A stretch of 42,178 bases of DNA from NCBI GenBank assembly GCA_002480495.1, contig DLCG01000006.1, forward strand, positions 1-42,178, given 5' to 3'. The first letter of the stretch is position 1. Each line of letters opens with the position of its first letter. The notes beneath the pieces were generated by a model, which did no database searches, was not told where the DNA came from, and was given only the letters and a program-made list of their open reading frames with translations. The position numbers were made by a program, and so were the translations under genes. The DNA comes from Rhodobiaceae bacterium UBA7804 (lineage in GTDB: Bacteria > Pseudomonadota > Alphaproteobacteria > Parvibaculales > Parvibaculaceae). Below, one piece after another: positions 30,809 through 41,503 of this stretch.

Positions 30809-31951
30809 ATGACGGCGCCCGCCGCAGCCCCGCGTGTGAGCCTCAGCCGTCTCGTCGTCACGGACTTCCGCTCCTATGCGCGGGCCGAACTTCATCTGGA
30901 TGGGCGTCCCGTCGTCCTCACGGGCGAGAATGGCGCGGGAAAGACGAACCTCCTCGAAGCCGTCTCGCTCCTGTCGCCCGGCCGCGGCATTCGCGGTGTG
31001 CCCTATGCCGAGATCGCGCGCGATGTGGGCGCGGGCGGCTGGGCCGTTGCCGCGACGCTCGAAACGGAAGATGGCGCGGTGAGGGTCGGCACGGGGATCG
31101 AGCCCGGCGCGGAAACCTCGCGCAGCCGTCAGGTCCGCGTCGATGGCGAACAGGCGGGCCCTTCCGCGCTCGCCGAACTTGTTTCCATGGTCTGGCTCAC
31201 GCCCGCCATGGACAGGCTTTTCGTCGAAGGGGCGAGCGAGCGCCGCCGCTTCCTCGACCGGCTGGTGATGGGTTTCGACCCCGCGCATGGCACGCGCGCG
31301 GGCGCTTACGAGCGGGCCGTGCGCGAGCGCAACAGGCTGCTCGCCGACGAGGTCTTCGACGATGCCTGGCTCTCGGGCCTCGAGGGCCAGATGGCGGAAC
31401 ATGGCGTGGCGATCGCCGCCGCGCGCGCCGAAACGCTGGCGCGGCTTCGCGGCGCGCTCGATGCAGCGCAGGAAGGCCCCTTCCCGCGCGCCATCGTCGC
31501 CATCGAGGGAACGCTTGAGGAGGCGGTTGGCAATGAAGCTGCCGTGGATGTGGAAGACGCCTTCCGCGCGCGTCTGAAGGAAATGCGCGGGCGCGATGCG
31601 GGCGCGGGCCGCGCGCTCGACGGGCCGCACAGGAGCGATCTCCTCGTGCGCCACGCCGCGAAGGATCGCGAGGCGCGTCTCTGTTCGACGGGCGAGCAGA
31701 AGGCGCTTCTCATCGGCATGGTGCTCGCCAATGCGCGCCTCCTTGCCGCCAGGGGCCGTCCGCCTCTGCTCCTGCTCGACGAGATCGCGGCGCATCTCGA
31801 CGAGGAGCGGCGCGCGGCGCTCTTTGACGAGATCGTCGGCCTGAACCTTCAGGCCTTCATGACGGGCACGGACCCGTCGCTGTTTCAGTCTCTCGGTGGG
31901 CGGGCGCAGAGCCTCGCCGTCGCCGCGGGCGAGATCACGCAGGTCGGCTGA
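30809..31951 (+). CDS. recF: DNA replication and repair protein RecF
   Basis: SMC-like ATPase that with RecOR loads RecA on gapped DNA. 380 residues from the ATG at 30809. SLSRLVVTDFRSYARAELHL precedes Walker A GENGAGKTNLLEA; the signature region is near STGEQKALLIGMVLANA and Walker B is LLLLDEIAAHLD. An in-frame GTG at 30740 with AGAGGA at good spacing would add 23 residues (403 in total); family length favours the ATG, the ribosome-binding site favours the GTG. Normal place between dnaN and gyrB, here with an extra gene inserted after it. Confidence 0.94.
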   Translation: MTAPAAAPRVSLSRLVVTDFRSYARAELHLDGRPVVLTGENGAGKTNLLEAVSLLSPGRGIRGVPYAEIARDVGAGGWAVAATLETEDGAVRVGTGIEPGAETSRSRQVRVDGEQAGPSALAELVSMVWLTPAMDRLFVEGASERRRFLDRLVMGFDPAHGTRAGAYERAVRERNRLLADEVFDDAWLSGLEGQMAEHGVAIAAARAETLARLRGALDAAQEGPFPRAIVAIEGTLEEAVGNEAAVDVEDAFRARLKEMRGRDAGAGRALDGPHRSDLLVRHAAKDREARLCSTGEQKALLIGMVLANARLLAARGRPPLLLLDEIAAHLDEERRAALFDEIVGLNLQAFMTGTDPSLFQSLGGRAQSLAVAAGEITQVG

Positions 31952-31985
31952 CCTGCAGGAAAGTTCTGAAGAAGGGAAGAGTGCG

Positions 31986-32579
31986 ATGAGAAACGACAAC
32001 GAAACGCCGGACGTCGAAGCGCTGAAGGGCCAGCTCTCGCCCTTCGTCGAGCATGGGCTCTTCAAGGCCCGCACCGTCCTCGTCACCGGCGAGGTGAATG
32101 ACCGCCTCGCGCGTTCGGTCAGCGAGCGCCTTCTCGCCATGGCCGGCGAGAGCGACGATCCGATCACGGTCATCGTGTCGTCTCCCGGCGGCCATGTCGA
32201 ATCCGGCGACATGATCCACGACATGATCAAGTTCATCAAACCGCGCGTGCGCGTTCTCGGCACGGGCTGGGTCGCGTCCGCCGGTGCGCTCATCTATGTC
32301 GCCGCGGACCGCGAGGATCGCTACTGTCTGCCCAATACGCGCTTCCTTCTCCATGAACCGCGCGGCGGCGTCGGCGGTTCGGCCACGGAAATCGACATCC
32401 AGGCGCGCGAGGTGCTGCGCATGCGCGAGCGCCTCAACAAGATCTTCGCGGACGCGACCGGCCAGCCGCTCGAAAAGATCGTCAAGGATACGAACCGCGA
32501 CCACTGGATGAGCGCGGAAGAGGCGAAGGAATACGGCGTCGTCGGCAAGATCATCCGCTCGGCGGACGAAATCGTCTGA
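31986..32579 (+). CDS. ClpP-family serine peptidase paralogue
   Basis: 197 residues, ClpP/crotonase fold. The triad is present: Ser in GWVASAGALIYVA, His in RFLLHEPRGG, Asp in the TNRDHWMSAEEAKEYG segment; SSPGGHVESGDMIHDMI matches the oligomer and substrate strand. Differences from housekeeping ClpP are clear. The N-terminal LVPMVVE...YSRLL axial segment is replaced by FVEHGLFKARTVLV, and the end is VVGKIIRSADEIV rather than GLID. It may form its own tetradecamer, mix with ClpP, or work without ClpX or ClpA. It starts 34 bases after recF and 42 before gyrB, an unusual insertion into the recF-gyrB interval. Confidence 0.85.
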   Translation: MRNDNETPDVEALKGQLSPFVEHGLFKARTVLVTGEVNDRLARSVSERLLAMAGESDDPITVIVSSPGGHVESGDMIHDMIKFIKPRVRVLGTGWVASAGALIYVAADREDRYCLPNTRFLLHEPRGGVGGSATEIDIQAREVLRMRERLNKIFADATGQPLEKIVKDTNRDHWMSAEEAKEYGVVGKIIRSADEIV

Positions 32580-32621
32580 TCCCTTTAGGGGAACGAACAG
32601 GAACCTTTGAGGAAGAGACCC

Positions 32622-35066
<2,445 letters not shown>

Positions 35067-35099
35067 CGCCGCCCCGTTCGTGTGAGTGGAAGAAAATTG

Positions 35100-35148
35100 A
35101 AGCCCCGTCTCTGTTCCGGCGCCTAAATGCCTGACAGGGCGGGGCTTT
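35100..35148 (+). terminator. Probable terminator of the gyrB transcript
   Basis: AAGCCCCG (35100-35107) and CGGGGCTT (35140-35147) form an 8-bp stem with a long loop that includes an inner CTGT/ACAG pairing. Only TTT follows, so termination may be weak. Confidence 0.6.
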
Positions 35149-35157
35149 GACCAATCG

Positions 35158-35172
35158 TTAACAGCGCGTTAA
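35158..35172 (+). promoter_or_regulatory. CtrA-type site upstream of the PBP1A gene
   Basis: TTAA (35158-35161), seven bases, TTAAC (35169-35173): a full match to the CtrA consensus TTAA-N7-TTAAC known from Caulobacter. It lies 60 bases before the penicillin-binding protein start, within promoter distance, so cell-cycle control of this gene is likely if CtrA is present. The sequence also reads as two direct GTTAAC units. Confidence 0.7.
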
Positions 35173-35232
35173 CCATCGCTGACTAGCTTCGGCACGGGGT
35201 GCCGCAACAGGCAGAGCGCGAGGCGTCGGGTC

Positions 35233-37620
35233 ATGTCCCGCAAACCGGGCCGCACGGCGGACAAGGGGTCAGGAAGGCGCGGCATCCCGCAGGATGATGA
35301 CGGCTGGACGGTCGTTCGCCGTCCGGGCCTCGGGCCGGTCCGCATCCGCGTCGGCGCGAACGAACCGCAAGAGCCCCCGGAAGAGCTTGAGGGCGGCCTC
35401 GACGATTGGGACGATGACGGCGACATGGGACGCTGGGACGACGACGACCGGGATCGCCGCATCGAGCCGACCTTTGGAAAGGGCGGCCCGCGCAAATCCA
35501 CGCCCAAAAAATCCGTCTCGAAAAAGCCCGCGCCGAAAAGATCCGCGAAAAACAAGACAGGCGTGAAGCTCCGCTCCGCTTCCGGCGATGATCGCCCCGC
35601 GCCGCCGCGAGGATATCGTCCGAAAAAATCGCCGCGCTCCCGTTCGAAATCCGTGAGGAGGAAATCGGGCCGCACCATTCTCGGCCACATCGCCTATGGC
35701 GGCGCCGTCGCCGCGCTTTGGGGCGCCATCGCCTTTGGCGGCCTTCTCTTCTGGTACGGGCTCAACCTCCCGGACACCTCCGGCCTCTACAATGTCAGGC
35801 ACACGCCCTCCGTCTCCATCGTCGCGATGAACGGAGAAGTGCTCAGCCATCGCGGCGACCTGATGAGCGGCTATGCCTCGCTCGCCGATCTCCCGCCCCA
35901 TGTGCCGCAGGCCGTGCTCGCCACGGAGGACCAGCGCTTCTACTGGCATTTCGGCGTCGACCCCATCGGTCTTGCCCGCGCCATTGTCGTGAACTGGCGG
36001 GCCGGCGCCTATGTGCAGGGCGGCTCGACCATCACTCAGCAGCTTGCGAAGAATGTCTTTCTGGAGCCGGACCGCACCATCTCCCGCAAGATCGAGGAAA
36101 TGGTCCTCGCCATCTGGCTGGAGCTTCGCTTCACCAAGGAAGAAATCCTGACGCTGTACCTCAACCGCGTCTATTTCGGCGGCGGCGCCTATGGTCTGGA
36201 GGCCGCCTCCGAGCGCTACTTCCGCAAGCCGGCCCGCGCCTTGACGCTGCCCGAGGCCGCGATGCTCGCAGGGCTCTTGAAGGCGCCGTCCCGCTATTCG
36301 CCGACCAACAATATCGACCTCGCGCGCGAGCGGGCGCGCATCGTGCTCCAGAACATGGTCAATGCGGGCTATATCAGCCAGGAAGAGGCGCATATGGCGA
36401 ATGTCGCCCCCGCCTCGCTCGAAGGCTACACCGCAAGCGGCTCCATCAATTACTTCGTGGACTGGGTCGCCGAGGCGCTCCCCGATTATGCGGGCAAGCC
36501 CGACACCGATGTCAGCGTCATCACCACCATCGACCCCGCGCTTCAGCGCGAGGCCGAGCGCATCGTCGACGAAGTCCTCGGCAATGAAGGCGCGCCGTCC
36601 AATGTCTCGCAGGCCGCCCTCGTCGCCATGACGCCGGATGGTGCGGTGCGCGCCATGGTCGGCGGCCGCTCCTATGCGCTCTCCCAGTTCAATCGCGCCG
36701 TGCAGGCAAAGCGCCAGCCCGGCTCCGCCTTCAAGCCCATCGTCTATCTGACGGCGATGGAGCAGGGCCTCACGCCCGACACGCTGCGCATCGACCGCCC
36801 CGTGAATTACGGCGGCTGGACGCCGGAAAATTATTCGGACCGCTTCGAAGGCGAGATGACGCTCCGCACCGCGCTCGCGAAATCGGTGAACACGGTCGCC
36901 GTGCAGGTCGCGAAGGAAGTCGGCATCCGCAATGTCGTCTCGACGGCGCGCCGTCTCGGCCTGCAGGAAGACCTGCCGTCGAACCTTTCGCTCGCGCTCG
37001 GCTCCGGCAGCGCCAATCTTCTGGAGCTCACCGCGGCCTATGCCACCTTCGCGAATGGCGGTTATGGCGTCATCCCGCATGGCATCGAGGAAGTCCGCTC
37101 CGAGGCGGGCGAGGAGCTCTACCGCCGCCAGGGGTCCGGCATCGGCCGCGTCGCCGATCCCTTCGTCGTCGCCGAAATGAACAACATGCTGAAGGCGGTT
37201 ATGGTCTATGGCACGGGGCGCAACGCGGCGCTGGGCGAGCGCCCGAGCGCGGGCAAGACCGGCACCAGCCAGGATTTCCGCGACGCCTGGTTCATCGGCT
37301 ACACGGCGGATCTCGTCGTCGGCGTCTGGGTCGGCAATGACGATGGCAGCCCGATGAAGAAGGTGACGGGCGGCTCCATCCCCGCCCATATCTGGAAGGC
37401 CTTCATGGAGAACACGCAGGCCGGCGTTCCCGTCGCGCAACTGCCCGATGCGCCCGCCCCCGTCGAAACGGCTTCCGCGGCAGAGCCCGGACGTCCCGCC
37501 GCGCAGGGCGGCGGCGCCTATGAGTATGAATGGGAGGAGCCGGGCTTCTTCGAGCGCCTCTTCGGCATGGGTGGGTCGGGCGCGGAGCGTCCCGGCCTCC
37601 AGCCCGGCGGCCGCCGCTAA
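35233..37620 (+). CDS. Class A penicillin-binding protein (PBP1A-type)
   Basis: Bifunctional glycosyltransferase-transpeptidase of peptidoglycan, inner membrane with periplasmic catalytic part. 795 residues. A long cytoplasmic N-terminus comes first, strongly acidic at 50-76 (DDWDDDGD, DDDDRDRR), then Lys/Arg/Ser-rich at 82-147. One transmembrane helix lies near 149-175. Glycosyltransferase: ATEDQRFYWHFGVDP with the catalytic Glu, GGSTITQQLAKN. Transpeptidase: SxxK in PGSAFKPIVY, SxN in AKSVNTVA, KTG in GKTGTSQDFRDAWF. The C-terminus is Pro/Ala/Gly-rich. The opposite-charge tail is unusual in length and may bind cytoskeletal partners (inference). Preceded by a CtrA-type site. Confidence 0.94.
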   Translation: MSRKPGRTADKGSGRRGIPQDDDGWTVVRRPGLGPVRIRVGANEPQEPPEELEGGLDDWDDDGDMGRWDDDDRDRRIEPTFGKGGPRKSTPKKSVSKKPAPKRSAKNKTGVKLRSASGDDRPAPPRGYRPKKSPRSRSKSVRRKSGRTILGHIAYGGAVAALWGAIAFGGLLFWYGLNLPDTSGLYNVRHTPSVSIVAMNGEVLSHRGDLMSGYASLADLPPHVPQAVLATEDQRFYWHFGVDPIGLARAIVVNWRAGAYVQGGSTITQQLAKNVFLEPDRTISRKIEEMVLAIWLELRFTKEEILTLYLNRVYFGGGAYGLEAASERYFRKPARALTLPEAAMLAGLLKAPSRYSPTNNIDLARERARIVLQNMVNAGYISQEEAHMANVAPASLEGYTASGSINYFVDWVAEALPDYAGKPDTDVSVITTIDPALQREAERIVDEVLGNEGAPSNVSQAALVAMTPDGAVRAMVGGRSYALSQFNRAVQAKRQPGSAFKPIVYLTAMEQGLTPDTLRIDRPVNYGGWTPENYSDRFEGEMTLRTALAKSVNTVAVQVAKEVGIRNVVSTARRLGLQEDLPSNLSLALGSGSANLLELTAAYATFANGGYGVIPHGIEEVRSEAGEELYRRQGSGIGRVADPFVVAEMNNMLKAVMVYGTGRNAALGERPSAGKTGTSQDFRDAWFIGYTADLVVGVWVGNDDGSPMKKVTGGSIPAHIWKAFMENTQAGVPVAQLPDAPAPVETASAAEPGRPAAQGGGAYEYEWEEPGFFERLFGMGGSGAERPGLQPGGRR

Positions 37621-37672
37621 AAACAAGGTGAGCTGTTTTCTGGCTACCTGTTCCGCGTTGCTCGTCTGGATC

Positions 37673-37729
37673 ACCCTCCCCCTGTGGGAGGGTCTAAAAA
37701 TCCGCCAGGATTTTTAGGGGAGGGGTAAG
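37673..37729 (+). repeat. Dispersed palindromic repeat, copy 1
   Basis: Two tandem hairpins: ACCCTCCC-CCTGT-GGGAGGGT, then CTAAAAATCC-GCCA-GGATTTTTAG, closed by GGGGAGGGGTAAG. Copy 2 at 40548 is nearly identical, with a compensatory A-T to G-C change in the second stem. It lies 52 bases after the PBP gene and may also end its transcript. REP-like elements with CCCTCCC arms are common in alphaproteobacterial genomes. Confidence 0.85.
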
Positions 37730-37771
37730 CGAGAAAATCGGAGGGCGAGTCTTGGTGCCGAGGGCGGAGAC

Positions 37772-37865
37772 CCCCTCCCCGAAAAATTCTTCGCGATGCT
37801 CGAATTTTCCGACCCTCCCCACTTTGGCGGCTTGTCCGCCAAGGCGAACAAAGATGTGGGAGGGT
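37772..37865 (+). repeat. Related palindromic repeat units beside copy 1
   Basis: CCCCTCCCC followed by GAAAAATTC/GAATTTTCC (37781-37789, 37802-37810), then ACCCTCCC (37812-37819) pairing with GGGAGGGT (37858-37865) around the inner stem TTGGCGG/CCGCCAA (37824-37830, 37836-37842). Same CCCTCCC theme as copy 1; together they fill the PBP-MFS gap and probably terminate both convergent transcripts. Confidence 0.7.
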
Positions 37866-37898
37866 GATCTTCATCGCAATCTAATCTTCAATGGTTGG

Positions 37899-39083
37899 CT
37901 AAGCCTTCTTCCCTCTGCCGCTCATCGCGATGGCGAAGGCCGAAGCGCCGCCCGCCGCGATCACCGCCACCATGGGCATCGCGCTCGCCTCCGAGCCATA
38001 TCCCACATAGACACCGGCAAGCGCGCCTGCCGCCGATTGCAGAAAGCCGAGCAGCGACGAGGCCGTGCCCGCAATGTCGGGAAAGGGCGTCAGCGCGCCG
38101 GCCATGGCCTGCGGCATGGTCGCGCCCATTGCAAAACCATAGATGACGACGGGCAGCGCGATCGCGAGCGCCGAGGGTGTCAGCATGAGCGCCGTCAGCA
38201 TCAGCAATCCGCCAAGCGCCGCGCAGAAGCCGCCAAAGCGCAGCGTCCCGTCTATGCCGAGCTTGCGCACCAGCCTGCCGCCCGTGATCGAGCCTGCCAC
38301 ATAGCCGCCCGCCATCGCGCCGAATATGAGCCCATAGACGATGGGCGAAAGCCCGTAGATCCCCTGCATCACGAAGGACGAGCCGGACACGAAGGCGAAG
38401 AGCCCGCAAAAGGCGAGGCTCGCAATGGCAAGGTAGCGCAGGAAACGCCGGTCCATCAGCAGCCGCCGGTACGAACGCAGGATCGCGAGCGGTGCCGCGC
38501 TTTGCCGCCGCGCGGCGGGCAGCGTCTCCTCGAGATTGACGAGCGTCATGACGAGCAGCACCGCGCCGAAACCGCCCATGGCGATGAAGTTCGCCTTCCA
38601 GCCGTAAAGGTCCTGCACCACGCCGCCGAGCATCGGCGCGGCCGCCGGCACGAGCCCCATGATCGCCGCCATCTTCGCAAGCATCTGGCCTGCTTCCGGC
38701 CCTTCGAAGAGATCGCGCACGATGGCGCGCGCCAGCACAACGGAAGCGCCGCCGCCCACCGCCTGCAGGATGCGCGCAAGGATGAGCTGGTCGATGGTCG
38801 CAACGAAGAGCGAGGCGAAGCAGCCAGCCATGAAAAGCAGGAACCCGCCCATGAGAACCGGCCTTCGCCCGTAGCGGTCGGCGAGCGGCCCATAGAAAAG
38901 CTGCGACCCGGCAAAGGCGATGAGATGCGCGCTCAGCGTAAGCTGGACCGTGCCCGCATCCGCGTTGAAGTCGCGCCCGATATCGGGAAGCGAGGGCAGG
39001 TACATGTCGGTCGACAGCGGACCCACCGCCGTCAGCGCTGCAAGGAACACGGTAAAACCCGCCGTGCCCGGCGAAAGCTTCAT
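37899..39083 (-). CDS. MFS multidrug exporter, Bcr/CflA family
   Basis: 394 residues, twelve hydrophobic segments. Drug:H+ antiporter hallmarks: LAALTAVGPLSTDMYLPSLPDIG in TM1, GPLADRYGRRPVLMGG in loop 2-3, ARILQAVGGGASVVLARAIVRDL for TM4 and the motif C-like MGLVPAAAPMLGGVVQDLYGWKANF. Exports drugs or metabolites across the inner membrane; the substrate cannot be told. Its ATG overlaps the upstream metallohydrolase stop by four bases, so they are translationally coupled. Downstream lies the palindromic repeat cluster. Confidence 0.92.
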   Translation of the reverse strand: MKLSPGTAGFTVFLAALTAVGPLSTDMYLPSLPDIGRDFNADAGTVQLTLSAHLIAFAGSQLFYGPLADRYGRRPVLMGGFLLFMAGCFASLFVATIDQLILARILQAVGGGASVVLARAIVRDLFEGPEAGQMLAKMAAIMGLVPAAAPMLGGVVQDLYGWKANFIAMGGFGAVLLVMTLVNLEETLPAARRQSAAPLAILRSYRRLLMDRRFLRYLAIASLAFCGLFAFVSGSSFVMQGIYGLSPIVYGLIFGAMAGGYVAGSITGGRLVRKLGIDGTLRFGGFCAALGGLLMLTALMLTPSALAIALPVVIYGFAMGATMPQAMAGALTPFPDIAGTASSLLGFLQSAAGALAGVYVGYGSEASAMPMVAVIAAGGASAFAIAMSGRGKKA

Positions 39084-39892
39084 CTGCCCGCGTGATTTCC
39101 GCGGGCGCCGCTCGCGAAAATGCCGACCGGGTCGGTGCCGAAGCGGTGCAGCCCCGGCCCGTTCGTTTCGAGCCAGCGCTTGGCGGGCTCGTAATTCGGG
39201 ATCGCTTCCTCGACCAGCGCCCAGAAGCGCGGTCCGTGATTCATGTGGCGGATATGCGCGACCTCATGCGCCGCCACATAGTCGAGCACATAGGACGGCG
39301 CGAGAATGAGCCGCCAGGAAAAGGAGAGCGCGCGTGTCGGCGAGCACGAGCCCCAGCGGGTCGTCGTGTCGCGCACCGTGATGCGCGAGGGGCGCACGCC
39401 GAAGAGTTCGGCATAAAAGAGCGCGCGCTCGTTCAGCTCCTCGCGCGCCTTCATCTTCAGCCAGTCCGTCACGCGCCGCTGCACGAAGTCGGGATGGCCC
39501 GTCACCCGGATTTCGGGAAAGCTTCCCGTGTCCGCGCCGCGCACGCGCCAGACCGGCCCCTTGGCCAGCGCATCCTCGCGCCTGGCGCCCACATAGCGCA
39601 CGACATGTTCCTTGCCGCGATAGGGAATATGCGCGCCATTCTTGAAGGGCACGGGCGGCGGCACCCTGTGCAGCCTCTCCGCGATCCACTCCCTCTGCTC
39701 CCGCGCAAAGAGCAGCGCCCGTCCCAGGCTTCGCTTCGACGGCGTGGTGACGAGCACCGACCCCGCCGCGAGATCGACGCGCACGATGACGCGCTTGGCG
39801 CGCGGGTTATGCTTCACGGTCACGGGCACGGTGCGCCCGTCGATCTGGAGATAGTCGAGATGGAGCGAAGCGGGTTTCACGGGTTTGTTCAT
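39080..39892 (-). CDS. YgjP-like zinc metallohydrolase (DUF45, SprT-like)
   Basis: 270 residues, cytoplasmic. The zinc site is AAHEVAHIRHMNHGPRFW, HExxH with a third His eight residues on. The upstream RDTTTRWGSCSPTRALSFSWRLILAP is the signature of the YgjP family. The N-terminal half (VTVKHNPRAKRVIVRVDLAAGSVLVTTP) is also typical. Physiological substrate unknown. The start MNKPVKPAS at 39892 fits family length; the open frame continues upstream to 39976. Coupled to the MFS gene by an ATGA overlap; divergent from the VOC gene over about 100 bases. Confidence 0.88.
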   Translation of the reverse strand: MNKPVKPASLHLDYLQIDGRTVPVTVKHNPRAKRVIVRVDLAAGSVLVTTPSKRSLGRALLFAREQREWIAERLHRVPPPVPFKNGAHIPYRGKEHVVRYVGARREDALAKGPVWRVRGADTGSFPEIRVTGHPDFVQRRVTDWLKMKAREELNERALFYAELFGVRPSRITVRDTTTRWGSCSPTRALSFSWRLILAPSYVLDYVAAHEVAHIRHMNHGPRFWALVEEAIPNYEPAKRWLETNGPGLHRFGTDPVGIFASGARGNHAGR

Positions 39893-39994
39893 ATGCGGTC
39901 GAGCCCAGATCCCCTGTCCGGCCCGAGGGCCTTTGAGGGGGATGACGACGGTCCGGTCTTTCCTGTCCGAAGGCAAAAGAAGTAGGGTCGAATC

Positions 39995-40444
39995 ATGTCA
40001 AGAATGCCACGATTCCATTTCGCTTTCGCGGTCGATGATCTCTCCGCCGCCAGAGATTTTTACGGTCGCCTGCTCGGCTGCCCCGAAGGCCGGTCCGATG
40101 CGCATTGGGTCGACTTCGATTTCCGCGGCCATCAGATTGTCGCCCATCTCGCCCCCCGGCGCGAGCGCCGCGATGCCGCAGCGCCTGAAGGGGCAGGCGA
40201 AGCCTCAAACCATGTCGATGGCGACGACGTGCCGGTTCCCCATTTCGGTCTCATTCTCGGCTGGGAGGAATGGCACGAACTGGCGGAGCGCCTTCGCGCC
40301 GAAGGCGTGCCGTTCGTCGTCGAACCTCACATCCGCTTCAAGGGAAAGCCCGGCGAACAGGCGACGATGTTCTTTCGCGATCCCTCGGGCAATGCCATCG
40401 AGATCAAGTCCTTCCAGGACGAGGCGCAGATCTTCGCGAAGTAG
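39995..40444 (+). CDS. VOC-superfamily (glyoxalase-like) protein
   Basis: 149 residues, two beta-alpha-beta-beta-beta units. The N-terminal FHFAFAVDDLSAARDFYGRLLG is classical, with metal ligands expected at the His of FHFAF, the His of VPHFGLIL and the Glu of NAIEIKSF. Members include glyoxalases, dioxygenases and antibiotic-binding proteins; FFRDPSGNAIEIKSFQDEAQIFAK resembles a conserved unassigned subgroup annotated as glyoxalase. Intact; monocistronic, divergent from the YgjP gene, with only a weak TGCC/GGCA hairpin downstream near 40495. Confidence 0.85.
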   Translation: MSRMPRFHFAFAVDDLSAARDFYGRLLGCPEGRSDAHWVDFDFRGHQIVAHLAPRRERRDAAAPEGAGEASNHVDGDDVPVPHFGLILGWEEWHELAERLRAEGVPFVVEPHIRFKGKPGEQATMFFRDPSGNAIEIKSFQDEAQIFAK

Positions 40445-40547
40445 CGCCTGCCCGCAATGCGCCTTGATGTAGGCATGCACCGGGAAAGATCAACTGCCCG
40501 TGGGCATTCTTTCGTTCAAGACGACGAATGAGGGGGCCGCCGGGACC

Positions 40548-40605
40548 ACCCTCCCCCTGTGGGAGGGTCTGAAAATCCGGACAGGATTTTCAGGGGAGGG
40601 GTAAG
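40548..40605 (+). repeat. Dispersed palindromic repeat, copy 2
   Basis: ACCCTCCC-CCTGT-GGGAGGGT, then CTGAAAATCC-GGACA-GGATTTTCAG and GGGGAGGGGTAAG. It differs from copy 1 (37673) in the second hairpin by a compensatory pair change and a one-base loop insertion. It lies 104 bases after the VOC gene and 85 before a low-GC gene. Confidence 0.85.
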
Positions 40606-40690
40606 GGCGCTCCCGCGATGCAGGTGGTGTTTGGAAACCTTCTTTTCTAAGGGAGGTGGTCGCGTATGCTTGCGTTACCGGAGGGGGGAC

Positions 40691-41503
40691 ATGATAAAGC
40701 GTGCCGCTCAAATAGCCCGAGCATTGTGGGCTTCCATAGTGTCGATTTCGGCTCTTTTGGGCGCTGTCTATCTATATCCGGATGTTATCGGGCTGCCCGA
40801 AGCATACGGATTCCGCGGGTGGGCAGTCCCGCCCGCCTCGGCCACTCTCTTTGCGCTACTGCTTTTGGCTTCCGGATACATAACATGGATGGACGTTCGA
40901 CCGTTTGCGCTTCGATGGATAGAAGGACGTAAGCGGCTTCCGTTAGAGGTCGTTTTCTTCAACGAAATAAACGAAGAGTCCAAGTACGGACCAAACAAAC
41001 GCACGCCTCTTCTAATTCGAGAAGCCGGAGGTAAGAACGCTCTCATCCAAAGAATCGAATACTTGGTTGGGCTCCGCAACACGTTGTCGGACAGGACGAT
41101 ATATAATGCCGTTCTGATAGTTCATTTGGCAGGGCGTCCAGTGATCTTTATGGAGTCTGCCTTGCCTGTGGATGGATCTCCGGGACAGCGAAGTGCAAAC
41201 ATAGCTCCGGGACAGACCATCTACTTTCGATTAGGTGTGCGGCATCAAACCGAAACAATCAGTCCGACGTCCGTGATTAACATTTCATCAGCCGCGTTTG
41301 AGGAACTGAAGAAAAGAGCCGATTACGAGGGATTCACGTTGTATGGCAAAGAAAACGGAGGTGATGTAACCCTGCTGAGGAATGACCATCAGCCTTTGGA
41401 AATAGGAATTTACGGAGACGACATCCCTGCAAAGAAAGCGATGTTCGAGATCAACGCAAAGGATGTGCTGTCTGTAATTTATCTCGGGTTAGAAGACTTG
41501 TAG
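40691..41503 (+). CDS. Low-GC orphan protein with two N-terminal membrane helices
   Basis: 270 residues I do not recognise. Helices at about 11-30 (ALWASIVSISALLGAVYLY) and 47-67 (PPASATLFALLLLASGYITWM) leave a soluble C-terminal domain of 200 residues. This is rich in strands (VVFFNEI, NAVLIVHLAG, RPVIFMES, GQTIYFRLGV, FTLYGKEN, LEIGIYGDD) and looks like a beta-sandwich, with no enzyme motif and no Cys. GGAGGGGGG precedes the ATG. The base composition falls to around half GC, with codons such as ATA, TTA and AGA that neighbours avoid, and a palindromic repeat lies just upstream; both suggest recent acquisition. No mobility gene accompanies it. Confidence 0.72.
   Translation: MIKRAAQIARALWASIVSISALLGAVYLYPDVIGLPEAYGFRGWAVPPASATLFALLLLASGYITWMDVRPFALRWIEGRKRLPLEVVFFNEINEESKYGPNKRTPLLIREAGGKNALIQRIEYLVGLRNTLSDRTIYNAVLIVHLAGRPVIFMESALPVDGSPGQRSANIAPGQTIYFRLGVRHQTETISPTSVINISSAAFEELKKRADYEGFTLYGKENGGDVTLLRNDHQPLEIGIYGDDIPAKKAMFEINAKDVLSVIYLGLEDL

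Noticed and set aside
37673..40605. Insertion sequence or transposon bounded by the two repeat copies
   Set aside because: The genes between the copies (MFS, YgjP-like, VOC) have normal composition and no transposase; the copies are internally palindromic, in the same orientation, and resemble REP elements rather than terminal repeats.
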